Assembly: GCF_001261715.1 (NCBI RefSeq)
Contig: NZ_CVRU01000020.1
Location: forward strand, 45,972-109,971
Source: Dysgonomonas sp. HGC4
GTDB lineage: Bacteria; Bacteroidota; Bacteroidia; Bacteroidales; Dysgonomonadaceae
Direction: 5' to 3'
Length of the DNA stretch: 64,000 bases
Shown here: in pieces, positions 53,803 to 62,580 of the stretch
How the letters are laid out: each line of letters begins with the position of its first letter
Position numbering within the stretch: the first letter of the stretch is position 1
Made by a program: the position numbers and the translations under genes
The notes under the pieces: model-generated
What the model was told of the DNA's origin: nothing
The model's input: the letters and a program-made list of their open reading frames with translations, nothing else
Database searches by the model: none

Positions 53803-54699
53803 ATGATTCATTTTAAACAAATAGAACTATCCGATAAGCCTCAGATAGATGCTTGTCTGGATGGCAATACTTTTCGTGCATGCGATTTTAGTTTTACAAA
53901 TATGTTTGCATGGAATGCTAAATTCAAAACACTGTACGACATTCAACACAAAACACTATTTCTTAAGTTTTTGGAAACCGATGGTAAGATCTATTACATG
54001 ATGCCCATTGGTCCAATGCCCATAAACGAAGCAATTCAGATGTTGCAAGCTGATGCCAAAGCATCTAATATCCCTTTTCAGATGAAAGGGATAACTGTTG
54101 AAATGTGGGAGATGATCAACAAAAAAATGCCCAATCAATTCCAACATGTACATGAACGTAACAACGATGAGTACATCTATCTTTCTTCGAAATTAATTTC
54201 TCTCTCGGGCAAAAAACTACAAAGTAAACGTAATCACATCAATCGATTCAAATTAGACAACCCCGATTGGCAATACTTCCCCATTACAAGCAAAAAAGAG
54301 TTAAACGAATGTGCTGCTATGCTTGATGAGTGGGAAAATATTAAAGAGGACAAAAACAGATCGTTACAATATGATTATATTGCAACTCGATTGATGTTAG
54401 AGCATTTTGATTATCTTCAACTCACTGGTGGAGCTATCCGTGTAAATGGTAAAATTATAGCATTTACCATCGGAGAGAAATTAACAGAGGATACTTTTGT
54501 GGTGCATGTTGAAAAAGCTTTTGGCGAAATTCATGGAGCTTACACTATAATCAATCAACAATTTATAGAGCACGAAGCATCTAAGTTCAAATACATCAAT
54601 AGAGAAGAAGATATGGGATTGGAGTCATTGCGAAAAGCAAAACTTTCGTATCAGCCCGATATTTTATTAGAAGAAGGATTATTGATTCCTGTTAATTAG
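53803..54699 (+). CDS. DUF2156-type acyltransferase-fold protein
   Basis: 298 residues. It matches the two-lobe GNAT-like fold of the DUF2156 group (C-terminal domain of phosphatidylglycerol lysyltransferases). Blocks include RACDFSFTNMFAWNAKF (about 26-42), LSGKKLQSKRNHINRFKLDN (about 134-153) and YTIINQQFIEHEA. There are no membrane helices, so it is not a full MprF. It pairs with the GNAT gene 35 bases downstream. The substrate is unknown. Confidence 0.75.
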   Translation: MIHFKQIELSDKPQIDACLDGNTFRACDFSFTNMFAWNAKFKTLYDIQHKTLFLKFLETDGKIYYMMPIGPMPINEAIQMLQADAKASNIPFQMKGITVEMWEMINKKMPNQFQHVHERNNDEYIYLSSKLISLSGKKLQSKRNHINRFKLDNPDWQYFPITSKKELNECAAMLDEWENIKEDKNRSLQYDYIATRLMLEHFDYLQLTGGAIRVNGKIIAFTIGEKLTEDTFVVHVEKAFGEIHGAYTIINQQFIEHEASKFKYINREEDMGLESLRKAKLSYQPDILLEEGLLIPVN

Positions 54700-54734
54700 A
54701 AACCCTATTTATTATTCAACTCAGCCTTAAAAAT

Positions 54735-55583
54735 ATGATTCAATTTGCAAATAAAAACACAGCCCCTGAAGTTCGTTCGATGTGGAAAATCTGCTTCGAA
54801 GATACCGACGAATATATGGACTTGTATTTCTCCCGACAATACAGAGACGAGAATACACTCATATATTGGGTAGACAATAAGGCTGTGGCTTCTTTGCAAA
54901 TGATTCCTTATTCTATCAGGTTTTATGGTGAGGTAATTCCTTTTTATTATCTGGCTGGGTTATGTACCTTATCCGAATACAGGAATAAGGGCTATATGGG
55001 GAAACTAATCCGTGAGTCTTTTTCGATTATGAGAGCGCGAAATATTCCACTTTCTATTCTAGTACCTGCTGAAGAATGGCTTTTTGGCTATTACGAGAGA
55101 TATGGATTCACCACAACATTCGACAAAGGGACAAAGGATATAGAGTTTAGCAAGTTCTTAAAGAAACACGAAAGTAACTGCTCTAATGCATACCAGGAAT
55201 TTGACAAAACATATCAACAAAACGATTTCTGCGTTTTAAAATCGGAGTATGATTTTGAGACTATCATAAAAGAATACTTGCAAGATGAATGTCCTCCTAA
55301 ACATAATCTAGCAGCCATGTCTTGTATTATATACCCGTCAGTTATGCTGAGATTATATGCCCAAAAGAATCTCGATAAAAATTTTAAAATAAAGGTAGAG
55401 GATGATATTTATCAAATAAGCCAAGGGAAAGTAGAACAAAACAATTCATCCGATTTTGATATTGCAGTAAATATAAATATGCTCGCACGGTTACTCTTTG
55501 GGTTCCATACAAATGAACTAGCAACAGAGTATTCTTCTCTTTTCGAAGAACACCAACCTATTCTAAATTTGATGCTAGAGTAA
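54735..55583 (+). CDS. GNAT-family N-acetyltransferase (Eis-like N-terminal part)
   Basis: 282 residues. The acetyl-CoA loop is LAGLCTLSEYRNKGYMGKLI (about 74-93), with ILVPAEEWLFGYYERYGF as the following strand and helix. The second half may be a remnant of the second GNAT and SCP2-like domains of Eis-type enzymes, though it is shorter than full Eis. It is downstream of the DUF2156 gene, likely co-transcribed, and closed by a strong terminator. Confidence 0.78.
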   Translation: MIQFANKNTAPEVRSMWKICFEDTDEYMDLYFSRQYRDENTLIYWVDNKAVASLQMIPYSIRFYGEVIPFYYLAGLCTLSEYRNKGYMGKLIRESFSIMRARNIPLSILVPAEEWLFGYYERYGFTTTFDKGTKDIEFSKFLKKHESNCSNAYQEFDKTYQQNDFCVLKSEYDFETIIKEYLQDECPPKHNLAAMSCIIYPSVMLRLYAQKNLDKNFKIKVEDDIYQISQGKVEQNNSSDFDIAVNINMLARLLFGFHTNELATEYSSLFEEHQPILNLMLE

Positions 55584-55611
55584 ATAGGCTACAACATACA
55601 TAAATAAACAA

Positions 55612-55654
55612 AAAAGAGAGTCAAAACCAACCAGTCGGTTTTGACTCTCTTTTT
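55612..55654. terminator. Bidirectional terminator between GNAT and metallo-hydrolase genes
   Basis: A perfect 17-bp stem (AAAAGAGAGTCAAAACC with GGTTTTGACTCTCTTTT) with an 8-base loop. A and T runs on the two sides allow it to stop transcription from both directions. Confidence 0.9.
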
Positions 55655-55667
55655 CTTAATATCATAT

Positions 55668-56495
55668 TTAAAATTCTATCAGCCCTGAGGGTTTCCCTCG
55701 ACTAAGAGTTTTAAGTGTTACATCTTTTCCCACTTTTATTCCTTGCAGATTCAATGCACATTCTACTGTTTTATAAGCAAGATCGGGGTGATTATTGTCC
55801 TGACTTAGATGGCAAAGCCATATTTCATCCAACTTATCGTGGTAAATACTGGTAAGTAATTCTCCTGTAAGCCGATTACTTAAGTGTCCCATCCCCGAAG
55901 TGATGCGTTGCTTAAGGTATGCTGGATAACGTCCACAACTAAGCATCTCTTCATCATAGTTAGCTTCTATAATAAGATGGTTAGCCGAGCGAGCATACTT
56001 CGATATAGTATCGGTTATACAACCAACATCGGTAACTAAAACGATTGTCTTATCTCCTACTTTTATTTGATAACCTACGTTTTCAATTGTATCATGAGGA
56101 ACTTCGAAAGCCGTTATCTGAAATTCTTTTATTTCAAAAGTCTTTTCTTTTTCAACAACTCGTCTGGCTCCCGTAAATTTTTCTTCAACAAAGCGGCTTC
56201 TTTCTATACCTGCATGCACTATCTCTGTTGCATAAACAGGAATATTAAGCTTTCCGCCAAAGCCTCCGATTGATTTGATATGATCAGCATGATCGTGCGT
56301 AACTAACACTGCAACGATGGTTTCCATAGCCACACCGTACTCACGTAGATATTTTTTAATGGTACGCATACCAATACCGGCATCAATAAGGATACCGTAT
56401 TGAGAAGTGCCCAAGTAGTAACAATTGCCACTACTGCCACTAGAAAGACTTATTAATTTATATTTTGGAACAGGTGCAAAAAGATCGTACTGCAT
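55668..56495 (-). CDS. Metallo-beta-lactamase-fold hydrolase, WalJ/YycJ-like
   Basis: 275 residues. SLSSGSSGNCYYLGTSQYGI (about 17-36) and the metal motif VTHDHADHIKSIGG (about 65-78) are typical, with further ligands in LVTDVGCITDT and IWLCHLSQDNNHP. YycJ-type enzymes are 5'-exonuclease-like metallo-hydrolases connected in Firmicutes to cell-wall/replication signalling; here only the fold is certain. It starts just after an AGGTC-N3-GACCT palindrome. Confidence 0.85.
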   Translation of the reverse strand: MQYDLFAPVPKYKLISLSSGSSGNCYYLGTSQYGILIDAGIGMRTIKKYLREYGVAMETIVAVLVTHDHADHIKSIGGFGGKLNIPVYATEIVHAGIERSRFVEEKFTGARRVVEKEKTFEIKEFQITAFEVPHDTIENVGYQIKVGDKTIVLVTDVGCITDTISKYARSANHLIIEANYDEEMLSCGRYPAYLKQRITSGMGHLSNRLTGELLTSIYHDKLDEIWLCHLSQDNNHPDLAYKTVECALNLQGIKVGKDVTLKTLSRGKPSGLIEF

Positions 56496-56503
56496 ATTTG
56501 TAA

Positions 56504-56516
56504 AGGTCTCTGACCT
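56504..56516. repeat. Palindrome AGGTC-TCT-GACCT before the metallo-hydrolase gene
   Basis: A 5-bp inverted repeat with 3-base loop, ending eight bases upstream of the minus-strand ATG at 56495. Same form as 39617-39629 and 62566-62578. Confidence 0.5.
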
Positions 56517-56526
56517 ACTTTTTTAC

Positions 56527-57474
56527 TTAGAAAGAAATTCCAGACAGAGCTTTTGCACTTGCATTGAATTCTGTAATAATTGATTTTACAACATCTTCTG
56601 CCAATGGCAGGTCTTTAATTAGAGAAGCTATTTGTCCTATTTCAAGTTCACCTTCTACTAGATCTCCTTCAAATATTCCTTTTTTAGAACGCCCTCTTCC
56701 CAGAAGAGCTTTTATTTCTTCGGCTGAAGCACCTCTGTCTTCAGCTTCTTGTACTTGTTTGTAGAATTCGTTCTTTATCATTCGGGTTGGTCCTACTTTT
56801 TTAAGAGATAAGAGAGTATCTCCTTCGTTTAGACTAATACATAGATTTTTGAATTCGGTAGCAGCAGAACTTTCTTGAGTTAGTGCAAAACGAGTTCCTA
56901 TTTGTACCCCTTCCGCTCCCAGTGCCAAAACAGCTAACATACCGTTACCTGTTGCAATACCTCCGGCTGCGATTAAAGGTATATCTATGCTTTTACGAAC
57001 CTGAGGAATCAAAGTCAGAGTTGTAGTTTCTTCTCTTCCGTTGTGTCCTCCAGCTTCAAAACCTTCGGCAACAACTACATCTATGCCTGCTTCCTGACAT
57101 TTAACTGCAAACTTGGAGCTAGATACTACGTGAGCAACCTTAATGCCATTATCTTGTAATTTCTTAGTCCATGTTTTTGGATTTCCGGCAGAAGTAAATA
57201 CTACTTTTACGCCTTCCTCAATTATAATATTGATTATTTCTTCGATATTAGGATACAATAGAGGCACATTCACCCCAAATGTATTATTAGTTGCGGCTTT
57301 GCATTTTTGAATATGCTCTCTCAACACCTCAGGATACATAGATCCTGCACCGATAAGACCAAGTCCTCCGGCATTACTCACTGCAGAAGCCAATCGCCAT
57401 CCGCTACACCAAACCATACCTCCCGATATAATCGGATATTTTATATTAAAAATTTCTGTTATTCTATTCTTCAT
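56527..57474 (-). CDS. FMN-dependent nitronate monooxygenase / FabK-like oxidoreductase
   Basis: 315 residues, a TIM-barrel flavoprotein. KYPIISGGMVWCSGWRLASA (about 12-31), VVVAEGFEAGGHNGREE (with the family's GHxG, about 133-149) and IPLIAAGGIATGNGMLAVLA bind FMN. The fold covers nitronate monooxygenases and FabK enoyl-ACP reductases, and the sequence cannot decide between them. It is followed by the metallo-hydrolase gene 31 bases later, possibly one transcript. Confidence 0.8.
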   Translation of the reverse strand: MKNRITEIFNIKYPIISGGMVWCSGWRLASAVSNAGGLGLIGAGSMYPEVLREHIQKCKAATNNTFGVNVPLLYPNIEEIINIIIEEGVKVVFTSAGNPKTWTKKLQDNGIKVAHVVSSSKFAVKCQEAGIDVVVAEGFEAGGHNGREETTTLTLIPQVRKSIDIPLIAAGGIATGNGMLAVLALGAEGVQIGTRFALTQESSAATEFKNLCISLNEGDTLLSLKKVGPTRMIKNEFYKQVQEAEDRGASAEEIKALLGRGRSKKGIFEGDLVEGELEIGQIASLIKDLPLAEDVVKSIITEFNASAKALSGISF

Positions 57475-57509
57475 TACTCTAATTTTAGGTCGTACCCATT
57501 ATTATTCTA

Positions 57510-57517
57510 CAAATATA
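57510..57517 (-). promoter_or_regulatory. Bacteroidetes -7 box (TATATTTG) for the flavin oxidoreductase gene
   Basis: An exact box on the minus strand, 35 bases before the ATG. The -33 region is poor. Confidence 0.4.
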
Positions 57518-57597
57518 CTAAAACAAAAAGTCAATACCCATTAGTAGCTATTAATACGAAACTGATTTTTTCCTAAAAAATATTATCGCAATTTATA

Positions 57598-57639
57598 AAA
57601 CGATTAAAGGCGAGTTTTTCAACTTGCCTTTAATCGTTT
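57598..57639 (-). terminator. Terminator after the alpha/beta hydrolase gene
   Basis: AAACGATTAAAGGC pairs with GCCTTTAATCGTTT over 14 bp, with a further AGTT/AACT pairing inside. It lies 20 bases beyond the minus-strand hydrolase stop. Confidence 0.8.
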
Positions 57640-57659
57640 AGTCAAATAAGGTCGTAACC

Positions 57660-58604
57660 TCAATTGATATATTTACTTACAAATTGATTTGTTTTAGCAA
57701 CATACTCATCTGTACAATCCCAATAAGCATTAGCATGCTCAACATTAGGCACAACCCACAATTCTTTATCTCCTTGCTTGGCTTCGTAAAGCACATTTAC
57801 CATCCAAGTAGGTACATAGGTATCTTTGTCTCCATGAATAAAGAACATTGGTAGTTTACTTTTTTTCAACTGCTCTAAAGCCGATGCTTCTTTGAAATTC
57901 CAACCCACTTTCATCTGAGAATACGAAGAGGCTGCATTCAGTATAGGAAATGCAGGTAGCCCATAATCATCTTTGAGTTTATGCGTAAATTCATCCCAAA
58001 CACTTGTATATCCACAATCTTCAACAAAGCATTTAATGTTTTCGGGTAAATCTTCGCCGGAAGTCATCATAGTTGTTGCTGCTCCCATAGATATACCATG
58101 AATTACCATACGTGTAGTATCTCCATATATACCTTTGGTTACATCTATCCATTTCATAATATCCAAACGATCTTTCCAACCCATCTGAATATATTCGCCA
58201 TCACTCTTTCCATGTGCTCTTAAGTCAGGAAGCAGGATATTATATCCCATTTCTTTATTGTACAAATGACCAATCATCAACATTCGAATCGAGTTATCGG
58301 TATATCCATGAATGATAAGTGCTGTATTAGGAGATGCTATTGCAGACCTTATATATAGGGCATGAAGTTTACTGCCATCTGCGGCTACAATAAATGTATC
58401 TCGCAATGCCGAATTTTCACGTAAACTATCTACCCAAATTTTTAAGCTCGGATCGTGTTCATAAAGAAAAGCATAGGCATCTTCTTCATCTGTTGGTGTT
58501 ACTTTTCTATCTAAAGAAACTCCAAACATATAGACTGCTCCGCCACCGATGATAGCTAATAATACTACCACAGTAACAACTAAACCTATTATTACTTTTT
58601 TCAT
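57660..58604 (-). CDS. Membrane-anchored alpha/beta hydrolase
   Basis: 314 residues. An N-terminal membrane anchor (about 5-27) is followed by an alpha/beta hydrolase domain. [16 protein letters not shown] holds the oxyanion strand, [13 protein letters not shown] the nucleophile Ser, and [12 protein letters not shown] and VEHANAYW the Asp and His. Known relatives include peptidase- or esterase-like proteins facing the periplasm. Its start overlaps the YiaA-type gene by four bases, so the two are translationally coupled. Confidence 0.82.
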   Translation of the reverse strand: MKKVIIGLVVTVVVLLAIIGGGAVYMFGVSLDRKVTPTDEEDAYAFLYEHDPSLKIWVDSLRENSALRDTFIVAADGSKLHALYIRSAIASPNTALIIHGYTDNSIRMLMIGHLYNKEMGYNILLPDLRAHGKSDGEYIQMGWKDRLDIMKWIDVTKGIYGDTTRMVIHGISMGAATTMMTSGEDLPENIKCFVEDCGYTSVWDEFTHKLKDDYGLPAFPILNAASSYSQMKVGWNFKEASALEQLKKSKLPMFFIHGDKDTYVPTWMVNVLYEAKQGDKELWVVPNVEHANAYWDCTDEYVAKTNQFVSKYIN

Positions 58605-59041
58605 TTGTTAGTCTCCATTGTATCTCTAATATTCTTTTGAACAGACACAGCAGCAAATAAACTTAAGGTATAAGACATTCCATAAAATCCTTTTTCACTC
58701 AAGGCCAATTCAGCATTCCAAAGACCAACGATCAATAATATGATAGAAACAATAGTACCAAACCAACTTATTGCAAAGAAAATATTAGTAACCGGAATAC
58801 CTTCGAGTTTATCTCTCACACTTTTTTGAAGTGTTACTGCCGAAAATAGCCCAAACAATAGAATTGTAAAATAATACCCTTTTTCGTTTAGCTGCATATC
58901 AGCATTATATAATCCAATCAGGTAGGCAATCACCCCAACAAATAATACCAGCCATGTTGCACCAACAAAGGCAAACGAAGGGGCTTCGTTGTCTTTCTTC
59001 TTCTTTATAACCGCCTCAGGCTTCACTGATTCTTCTTCCAT
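58601..59041 (-). CDS. YiaA/YiaB-family membrane protein
   Basis: 146 residues with four membrane helices arranged as two repeats of the YiaAB two-helix unit: [20 protein letters not shown] with LNEKGYYF, then [20 protein letters not shown] with LSEKGFYG. The N-terminus is charged ([15 protein letters not shown]). ATG at 59041 is preferred to the TTG at 59047. Function unknown. It overlaps the hydrolase gene that follows. Confidence 0.8.
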   Translation of the reverse strand: MEEESVKPEAVIKKKKDNEAPSFAFVGATWLVLFVGVIAYLIGLYNADMQLNEKGYYFTILLFGLFSAVTLQKSVRDKLEGIPVTNIFFAISWFGTIVSIILLIVGLWNAELALSEKGFYGMSYTLSLFAAVSVQKNIRDTMETNK

Positions 59042-59079
59042 TTTCAATTTAGTGTTGTTAAATTTAACATTTCAGAGGT

Positions 59080-59108
59080 CAAAAATAATTATATTTATCT
59101 AATAACAA
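59080..59108 (-). promoter_or_regulatory. Promoter of the YiaA-hydrolase pair
   Basis: On the minus strand, TTG (59108-59106), 18 bases, then TATTTTTG (59087-59080), matching the consensus. Predicted leader about 35 bases. Confidence 0.6.
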
Positions 59109-59171
59109 CTACTATAGGTTCAGAAAAGAGCACTTCATCCCTGTCAGGCTATAAAACAATACAAAAAAGAA

Positions 59172-60074
59172 TCAATGCTTGTCGCTTAACAAAGTCTCTT
59201 TTTTCTGCTTACCAAAAATTATAACTAAGCTAACCGAAACGAGTATTAAGAAAATACCGAACGCACTATTCACATTAAAATATTCTGAAAAGTATAACCC
59301 CCCAATAAGCACAGCAACAAGAGGTTCCATAGAACCCAATATAGATGTGATAGTAGAACCTGCATATTTTATCGCCAGAATCAAAGTTAAGTCCGAAACC
59401 ACAGTAGCCAAGAAAGCAAGCAATGCTAATCGCCCAAAAGCAGTAAAGTCTGGAATTGATTCAATACCCGATGGCGATACTCCTGCAAATATCAAAAACA
59501 GAATTGCACCCGAAAGCAATATATAGAATGTAAGAATCTCAGCATTCATTTTACTTACAGAAGACTGATTGATACCAACAATATAGACCGAATAGGTTAT
59601 CACCGTAAGGGATGCAATACCCACTCCTATCAATTTTATAGATCCTCCACCATTCCAACAAAGTAATGCGACCCCGATCAATGACAAAATTGCAGCTAAA
59701 AACAAAACTATAGATTTCCGTTCCTTAAAAAATACAACCATCAAAAAGCTTACTGCAATAGGGTACAGAAAATGTATAGTAGTAGCCAATCCACTGGGAA
59801 TATATTTATAGGAATAAATAAGACACATTGCTGTTGCTGCATAAAGTAAACCTAACCAGCTAAGTGTAAAAATATCTTTTTTAGAGATTCGGAAGTTTTC
59901 TTTTTTTAACAAACAAATTGCTCCCATTAATATAGTAGAAAACAGAAAGCGATAAAACAGAATCGAAGGTAACCCCATATTAGAATCGGTCATTAGAGGA
60001 ATCGAAAACAAGGGAATCAAACCAAATGTGCCCGATGAAATAAGTGCAAAAAAAACACCTCTGAGACTTTTCAT
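59172..60074 (-). CDS. EamA/DMT-superfamily transporter
   Basis: 300 residues with about ten membrane helices in two EamA repeats. The first starts LRGVFFALISSGTFGLIPLF, and the second at about 150 with KLIGVGIASLTVITYSVYIV. GSMEPLVAVLIGGLYFSEYF is the conserved end of the second repeat. It is a predicted inner-membrane metabolite exporter with unknown substrate. Single gene with its own promoter. Confidence 0.85.
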   Translation of the reverse strand: MKSLRGVFFALISSGTFGLIPLFSIPLMTDSNMGLPSILFYRFLFSTILMGAICLLKKENFRISKKDIFTLSWLGLLYAATAMCLIYSYKYIPSGLATTIHFLYPIAVSFLMVVFFKERKSIVLFLAAILSLIGVALLCWNGGGSIKLIGVGIASLTVITYSVYIVGINQSSVSKMNAEILTFYILLSGAILFLIFAGVSPSGIESIPDFTAFGRLALLAFLATVVSDLTLILAIKYAGSTITSILGSMEPLVAVLIGGLYFSEYFNVNSAFGIFLILVSVSLVIIFGKQKKETLLSDKH

Positions 60075-60173
60075 TACAATACTATTTTTACAATTTGTTA
60101 CTTTTATTGTGTATAACTGCCTGATATATCCATACCAGCAGAGATAACCAGTGCTTTACAGCCAAAATTCTGA

Positions 60174-60204
60174 CAAAGGTACAATGTTTCATACAAGAAA
60201 ACAA
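60174..60204 (-). promoter_or_regulatory. Promoter of the EamA transporter gene
   Basis: On the minus strand, TTG (60204-60202), 20 bases, then TACCTTTG (60181-60174). The consensus and spacing are good; the leader is about 95 bases. Confidence 0.6.
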
Positions 60205-60216
60205 GATAATACTTCT

Positions 60217-60250
60217 TAAGATTATGCAGACTGTGAACTGCATAATCTTA
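60217..60250 (-). terminator. Hairpin after the ABC-F gene
   Basis: A perfect 13-bp stem (TAAGATTATGCAG with CTGCATAATCTTA), 8-base loop, starting nine bases past the ABC-F stop. The T tract is weak, so it may act with other factors or stabilise the 3' end. Confidence 0.6.
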
Positions 60251-60258
60251 ATACTCTA

Positions 60259-61851
60259 TCAATTGAGCTCTATTGTTTGGTTCACATGAATCTCCTCTAT
60301 AAAAGTCTGATCGTGCGAAATTACTATAACCGAACCTCCAAAATCTTTAATGGAAGCTATCAACGTCTTTTGACTGTGTATATCCAAATTATTAGTTGGC
60401 TCATCCAATATAATCACATCAGGCACATTATTACTTACGGCTAAGCAACAAAGTATAAGTTTCATTTTTTCACCTCCACTTAGTTGCACACATTTTCTGT
60501 TCCACACATTATTCGGAAATTGATAACGATGCAAAAGTATTTTTAATTCATGATCAAGAAGATGCCGTTCGTTAAACCTTTCAACCTGATCAAAGACTGT
60601 CAATTCATTATCTAAGATAGAGTATTCTTGGTCTATATACAAAGATTGAAAGTCAGCAATAAAAACACTTCCAGTTGTAGGCTCTAACTTTGCCGTCATT
60701 ATTTTAATGAGAGTTGTTTTCCCTGCGCCATTATTACCGGTAATTCTAATTCTATCATCGCTACGGATTTGGAAGTTTAAAGGCTCAGACCATAGAGGCT
60801 TCCCTACATAGGAGAAATTCAGATTCCTTGCCTCAATAAGGATTTTCCCGGAATGCAGATTCGAGGTGTTAAACTCGACTTTTAAGACTTCCTCTTTTTG
60901 AATATGTTGTCTGATTTCTTTATTACTATCCGAAATTTCATTCAATTTCTCATTTTGAATATTTCTCAACTTAGCACCACTCTGATCTGCCTTATCTTTG
61001 AGCATACCCATCGCTATACGCGGAATACCCGCTTTTTGTTTCTGCTTTTTACCTCTTACCTCATTCTTTTGCTTTTGCTCTGTAATATCCCTTGCTTTTT
61101 GTCGGGCTAACCTCAAAGTCTTTTCATTCTCTTCGAGCTGAGCTTGCAGGGCATTTAATTTTTCCTCTTTTTGAATTTCGTAAAAATCATAGTTACCACC
61201 ATAAATATCAACTGCATTTTGTCTCAACTCCATGGTTCTTTCCAATAGATTCAGTAAAGTTCTATCGTGACTCACAACAAGAATGGTTGCCTTACTCTTT
61301 CTGATAAACTGATAAAGCAAGTTCCGACTCTCTAAATCAAGATGATTAGATGGTTCGTCTAAAAGAATAATTGCGGGTGAATGAATTGAGATTGCAGATA
61401 AAAAGACTTTTGTTTTTTCGCCTCCACTTAAGTTTCTCATTGGTTGAGATAACTCTAAGTCTTGCAGACCCCAGAAAAATAAAGCTGCACCAATTCTGCC
61501 CTCAACACTCCAGTCGTCATCCAAACATTCAAGATTATCCGTTGAAGTATCTCCATCGAGAATAGCATGCAACGCCTTTAGCTTATCGTCTACTCCAAGA
61601 ACCTGAGAAATGGTAAGATCATTATATTGTCCAAAATGTTGAGGAATATAATAGGGTTTATCAGAATAAATAATTTCCCCTTCGGAAGGCTCGATCTGCT
61701 CACCTAAGATTCGCAGCAATGTCGATTTCCCTGAACCATTGTTACCTATCAAGGCTATTTTTTCTCCTGATGAAATATTGAAATTGATATTTTGAAATAA
61801 AATCTCCTTATCGGGGTGTATATATGAAAGGTTATTAACCGTAATACTCAT
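60259..61851 (-). CDS. ABC-F family ATPase
   Basis: 530 residues with two ABC domains and no membrane part. Walker A motifs GNNGSGKSTLL (about 36-46) and GNNGAGKTTLI (about 369-379), signatures LSGGEKTKVFLSAIS and LSGGEKMKLILCCLA, Walker B ILLDEPSNHLDL and IILDEPTNNLDI. A charged linker of roughly 90 residues between them (about 225-320, very Lys/Gln/Glu-rich) is the part that enters the ribosome. It may be a translation factor or an antibiotic-resistance (Vga/Lsa-like) protein; sequence alone does not decide. It has a long upstream leader. Confidence 0.88.
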   Translation of the reverse strand: MSITVNNLSYIHPDKEILFQNINFNISSGEKIALIGNNGSGKSTLLRILGEQIEPSEGEIIYSDKPYYIPQHFGQYNDLTISQVLGVDDKLKALHAILDGDTSTDNLECLDDDWSVEGRIGAALFFWGLQDLELSQPMRNLSGGEKTKVFLSAISIHSPAIILLDEPSNHLDLESRNLLYQFIRKSKATILVVSHDRTLLNLLERTMELRQNAVDIYGGNYDFYEIQKEEKLNALQAQLEENEKTLRLARQKARDITEQKQKNEVRGKKQKQKAGIPRIAMGMLKDKADQSGAKLRNIQNEKLNEISDSNKEIRQHIQKEEVLKVEFNTSNLHSGKILIEARNLNFSYVGKPLWSEPLNFQIRSDDRIRITGNNGAGKTTLIKIMTAKLEPTTGSVFIADFQSLYIDQEYSILDNELTVFDQVERFNERHLLDHELKILLHRYQFPNNVWNRKCVQLSGGEKMKLILCCLAVSNNVPDVIILDEPTNNLDIHSQKTLIASIKDFGGSVIVISHDQTFIEEIHVNQTIELN

Positions 61852-62214
61852 AAAGCACTAATGTATAATATTATAAACTAGAGTCTAAAAACCCATTTAG
61901 TAGATGTAGGTATAAAATAGATATGGATAAACAATCACGAATGTGTTGCTTAAATACATCAAACCTCTTTATTGCTTTAGTAGGCATAACAACTACAGTC
62001 TGTTATGAGCCAAAACAAATTATTAAAGACTTGTATAATTTATTAATTACATGAATTCTAAGTTTATGCCAGTGCATTTGCAGATATTGCAGCTGACAAA
62101 ATTGATAATTGTATTAACCAAAATGTCCCGAAGTGTTCGGAGTTTCATGATGGTATATAACCATCCCTTTTACTTAGATATTTTCACTGGAGTACTTTTT
62201 CGTTTATAATTCGA

Positions 62215-62222
62215 CAAAGATA
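62215..62222 (-). promoter_or_regulatory. Bacteroidetes -7 box (TATCTTTG), possible ABC-F promoter
   Basis: An exact box on the minus strand, 363 bases before the ABC-F ATG. No -33 match. It is the only good box in that gap on this strand that I found. Confidence 0.4.
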
Positions 62223-62287
62223 TACAATATTTTATTGAGTAAAAGAATCTTAAATGAAAAATCTAAGATTCTAGACAATCAATCTAT

Positions 62288-62301
62288 TAGATAATTATCT
62301 A
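62288..62301. promoter_or_regulatory. Perfect 14-bp palindrome, possible operator
   Basis: TAGATAATTATCTA is self-complementary with no spacer. It lies 66-73 bases beyond the minus -7 box and about 160 before the pyrC -7 box. AT-rich DNA makes such palindromes less rare, so the operator role is only a suggestion. Confidence 0.3.
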
Positions 62302-62429
62302 AAAAACAGAGATTCGCCTATTACTAGATATCACAAACACACAGCAATACTATAATTAAGCAAACGAGAAGACCTATCACCTTTGTTTAGAACTTGTATC
62401 TCTAATTTGCAAAAGGTCTTCATCCTCAT

Positions 62430-62463
62430 TTTGGAATTCTTATCATCAAAACCGTTATCTTTG
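62430..62463 (+). promoter_or_regulatory. Promoter of pyrC
   Basis: TTTG (62430-62433), 22 bases, then TATCTTTG (62456-62463). Transcription should begin near 62468, giving a leader of about 113 bases. Confidence 0.65.
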
Positions 62464-62492
62464 CAATACAATCTATAAGATAATATTAAAAA

Positions 62493-62530
62493 AAGTTGAA
62501 ATTTAAAGTGATACTTTAAAGTCACAACTT
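62493..62530 (+). promoter_or_regulatory. Two-tier hairpin in the pyrC leader
   Basis: The outer stem AAGTTG/CAACTT (62493-62498 with 62525-62530) encloses the inner stem TTTAAAGT/ACTTTAAA (62502-62509 with 62513-62520) with loop GAT. There is no T tract, so it is not a terminator. It may stabilise the mRNA or act with the palindrome near the ATG. Confidence 0.5.
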
Positions 62531-62565
62531 ACAATAATAGCTATATTTAGATTGGATAATAAAAG

Positions 62566-62578
62566 AGGTCTGAGACCT
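62566..62578 (+). repeat. Palindrome AGGTC-TGA-GACCT before the pyrC start
   Basis: A 5-bp inverted repeat with 3-base loop ending two bases before ATG 62581. It would overlap the ribosome landing site. Same form as 39617-39629 and 56504-56516. Confidence 0.55.
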
Positions 62579-62580
62579 TA

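Larger units (their letters stand above)
61852..62580. other. Long intergenic region, ABC-F / pyrC
   Basis: 729 bases between divergent genes. Leftward, a minus-strand TATCTTTG box (62222-62215) would give the ABC-F gene a leader of about 355 bases. In it a 33-codon minus frame (62148-62047, starting MKLRTLRDIL) follows a GATGGT/ACCATC hairpin. A 53-codon plus frame (62051-62209) overlaps it; neither resembles a known protein. Rightward are an AGAATCTTA/TAAGATTCT hairpin (62244-62272), a perfect palindrome, a GAAGACCT/AGGTCTTC pair (62368-62421) and the pyrC promoter and leader. No gene is firmly supported. Confidence 0.5.

Noticed and set aside
59179..59526. A 115-codon plus-strand frame antisense to the EamA transporter
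   Set aside because: Shadow of a membrane protein gene on the opposite strand; its own composition is unlike a real protein.
62051..62209. A 53-codon plus-strand frame starting MNSKFMPVHLQ in the ABC-F/pyrC gap
   Set aside because: No promoter at the right place, no similarity recognised, and it overlaps a minus-strand frame of equal weakness; mentioned only in the gap entry.
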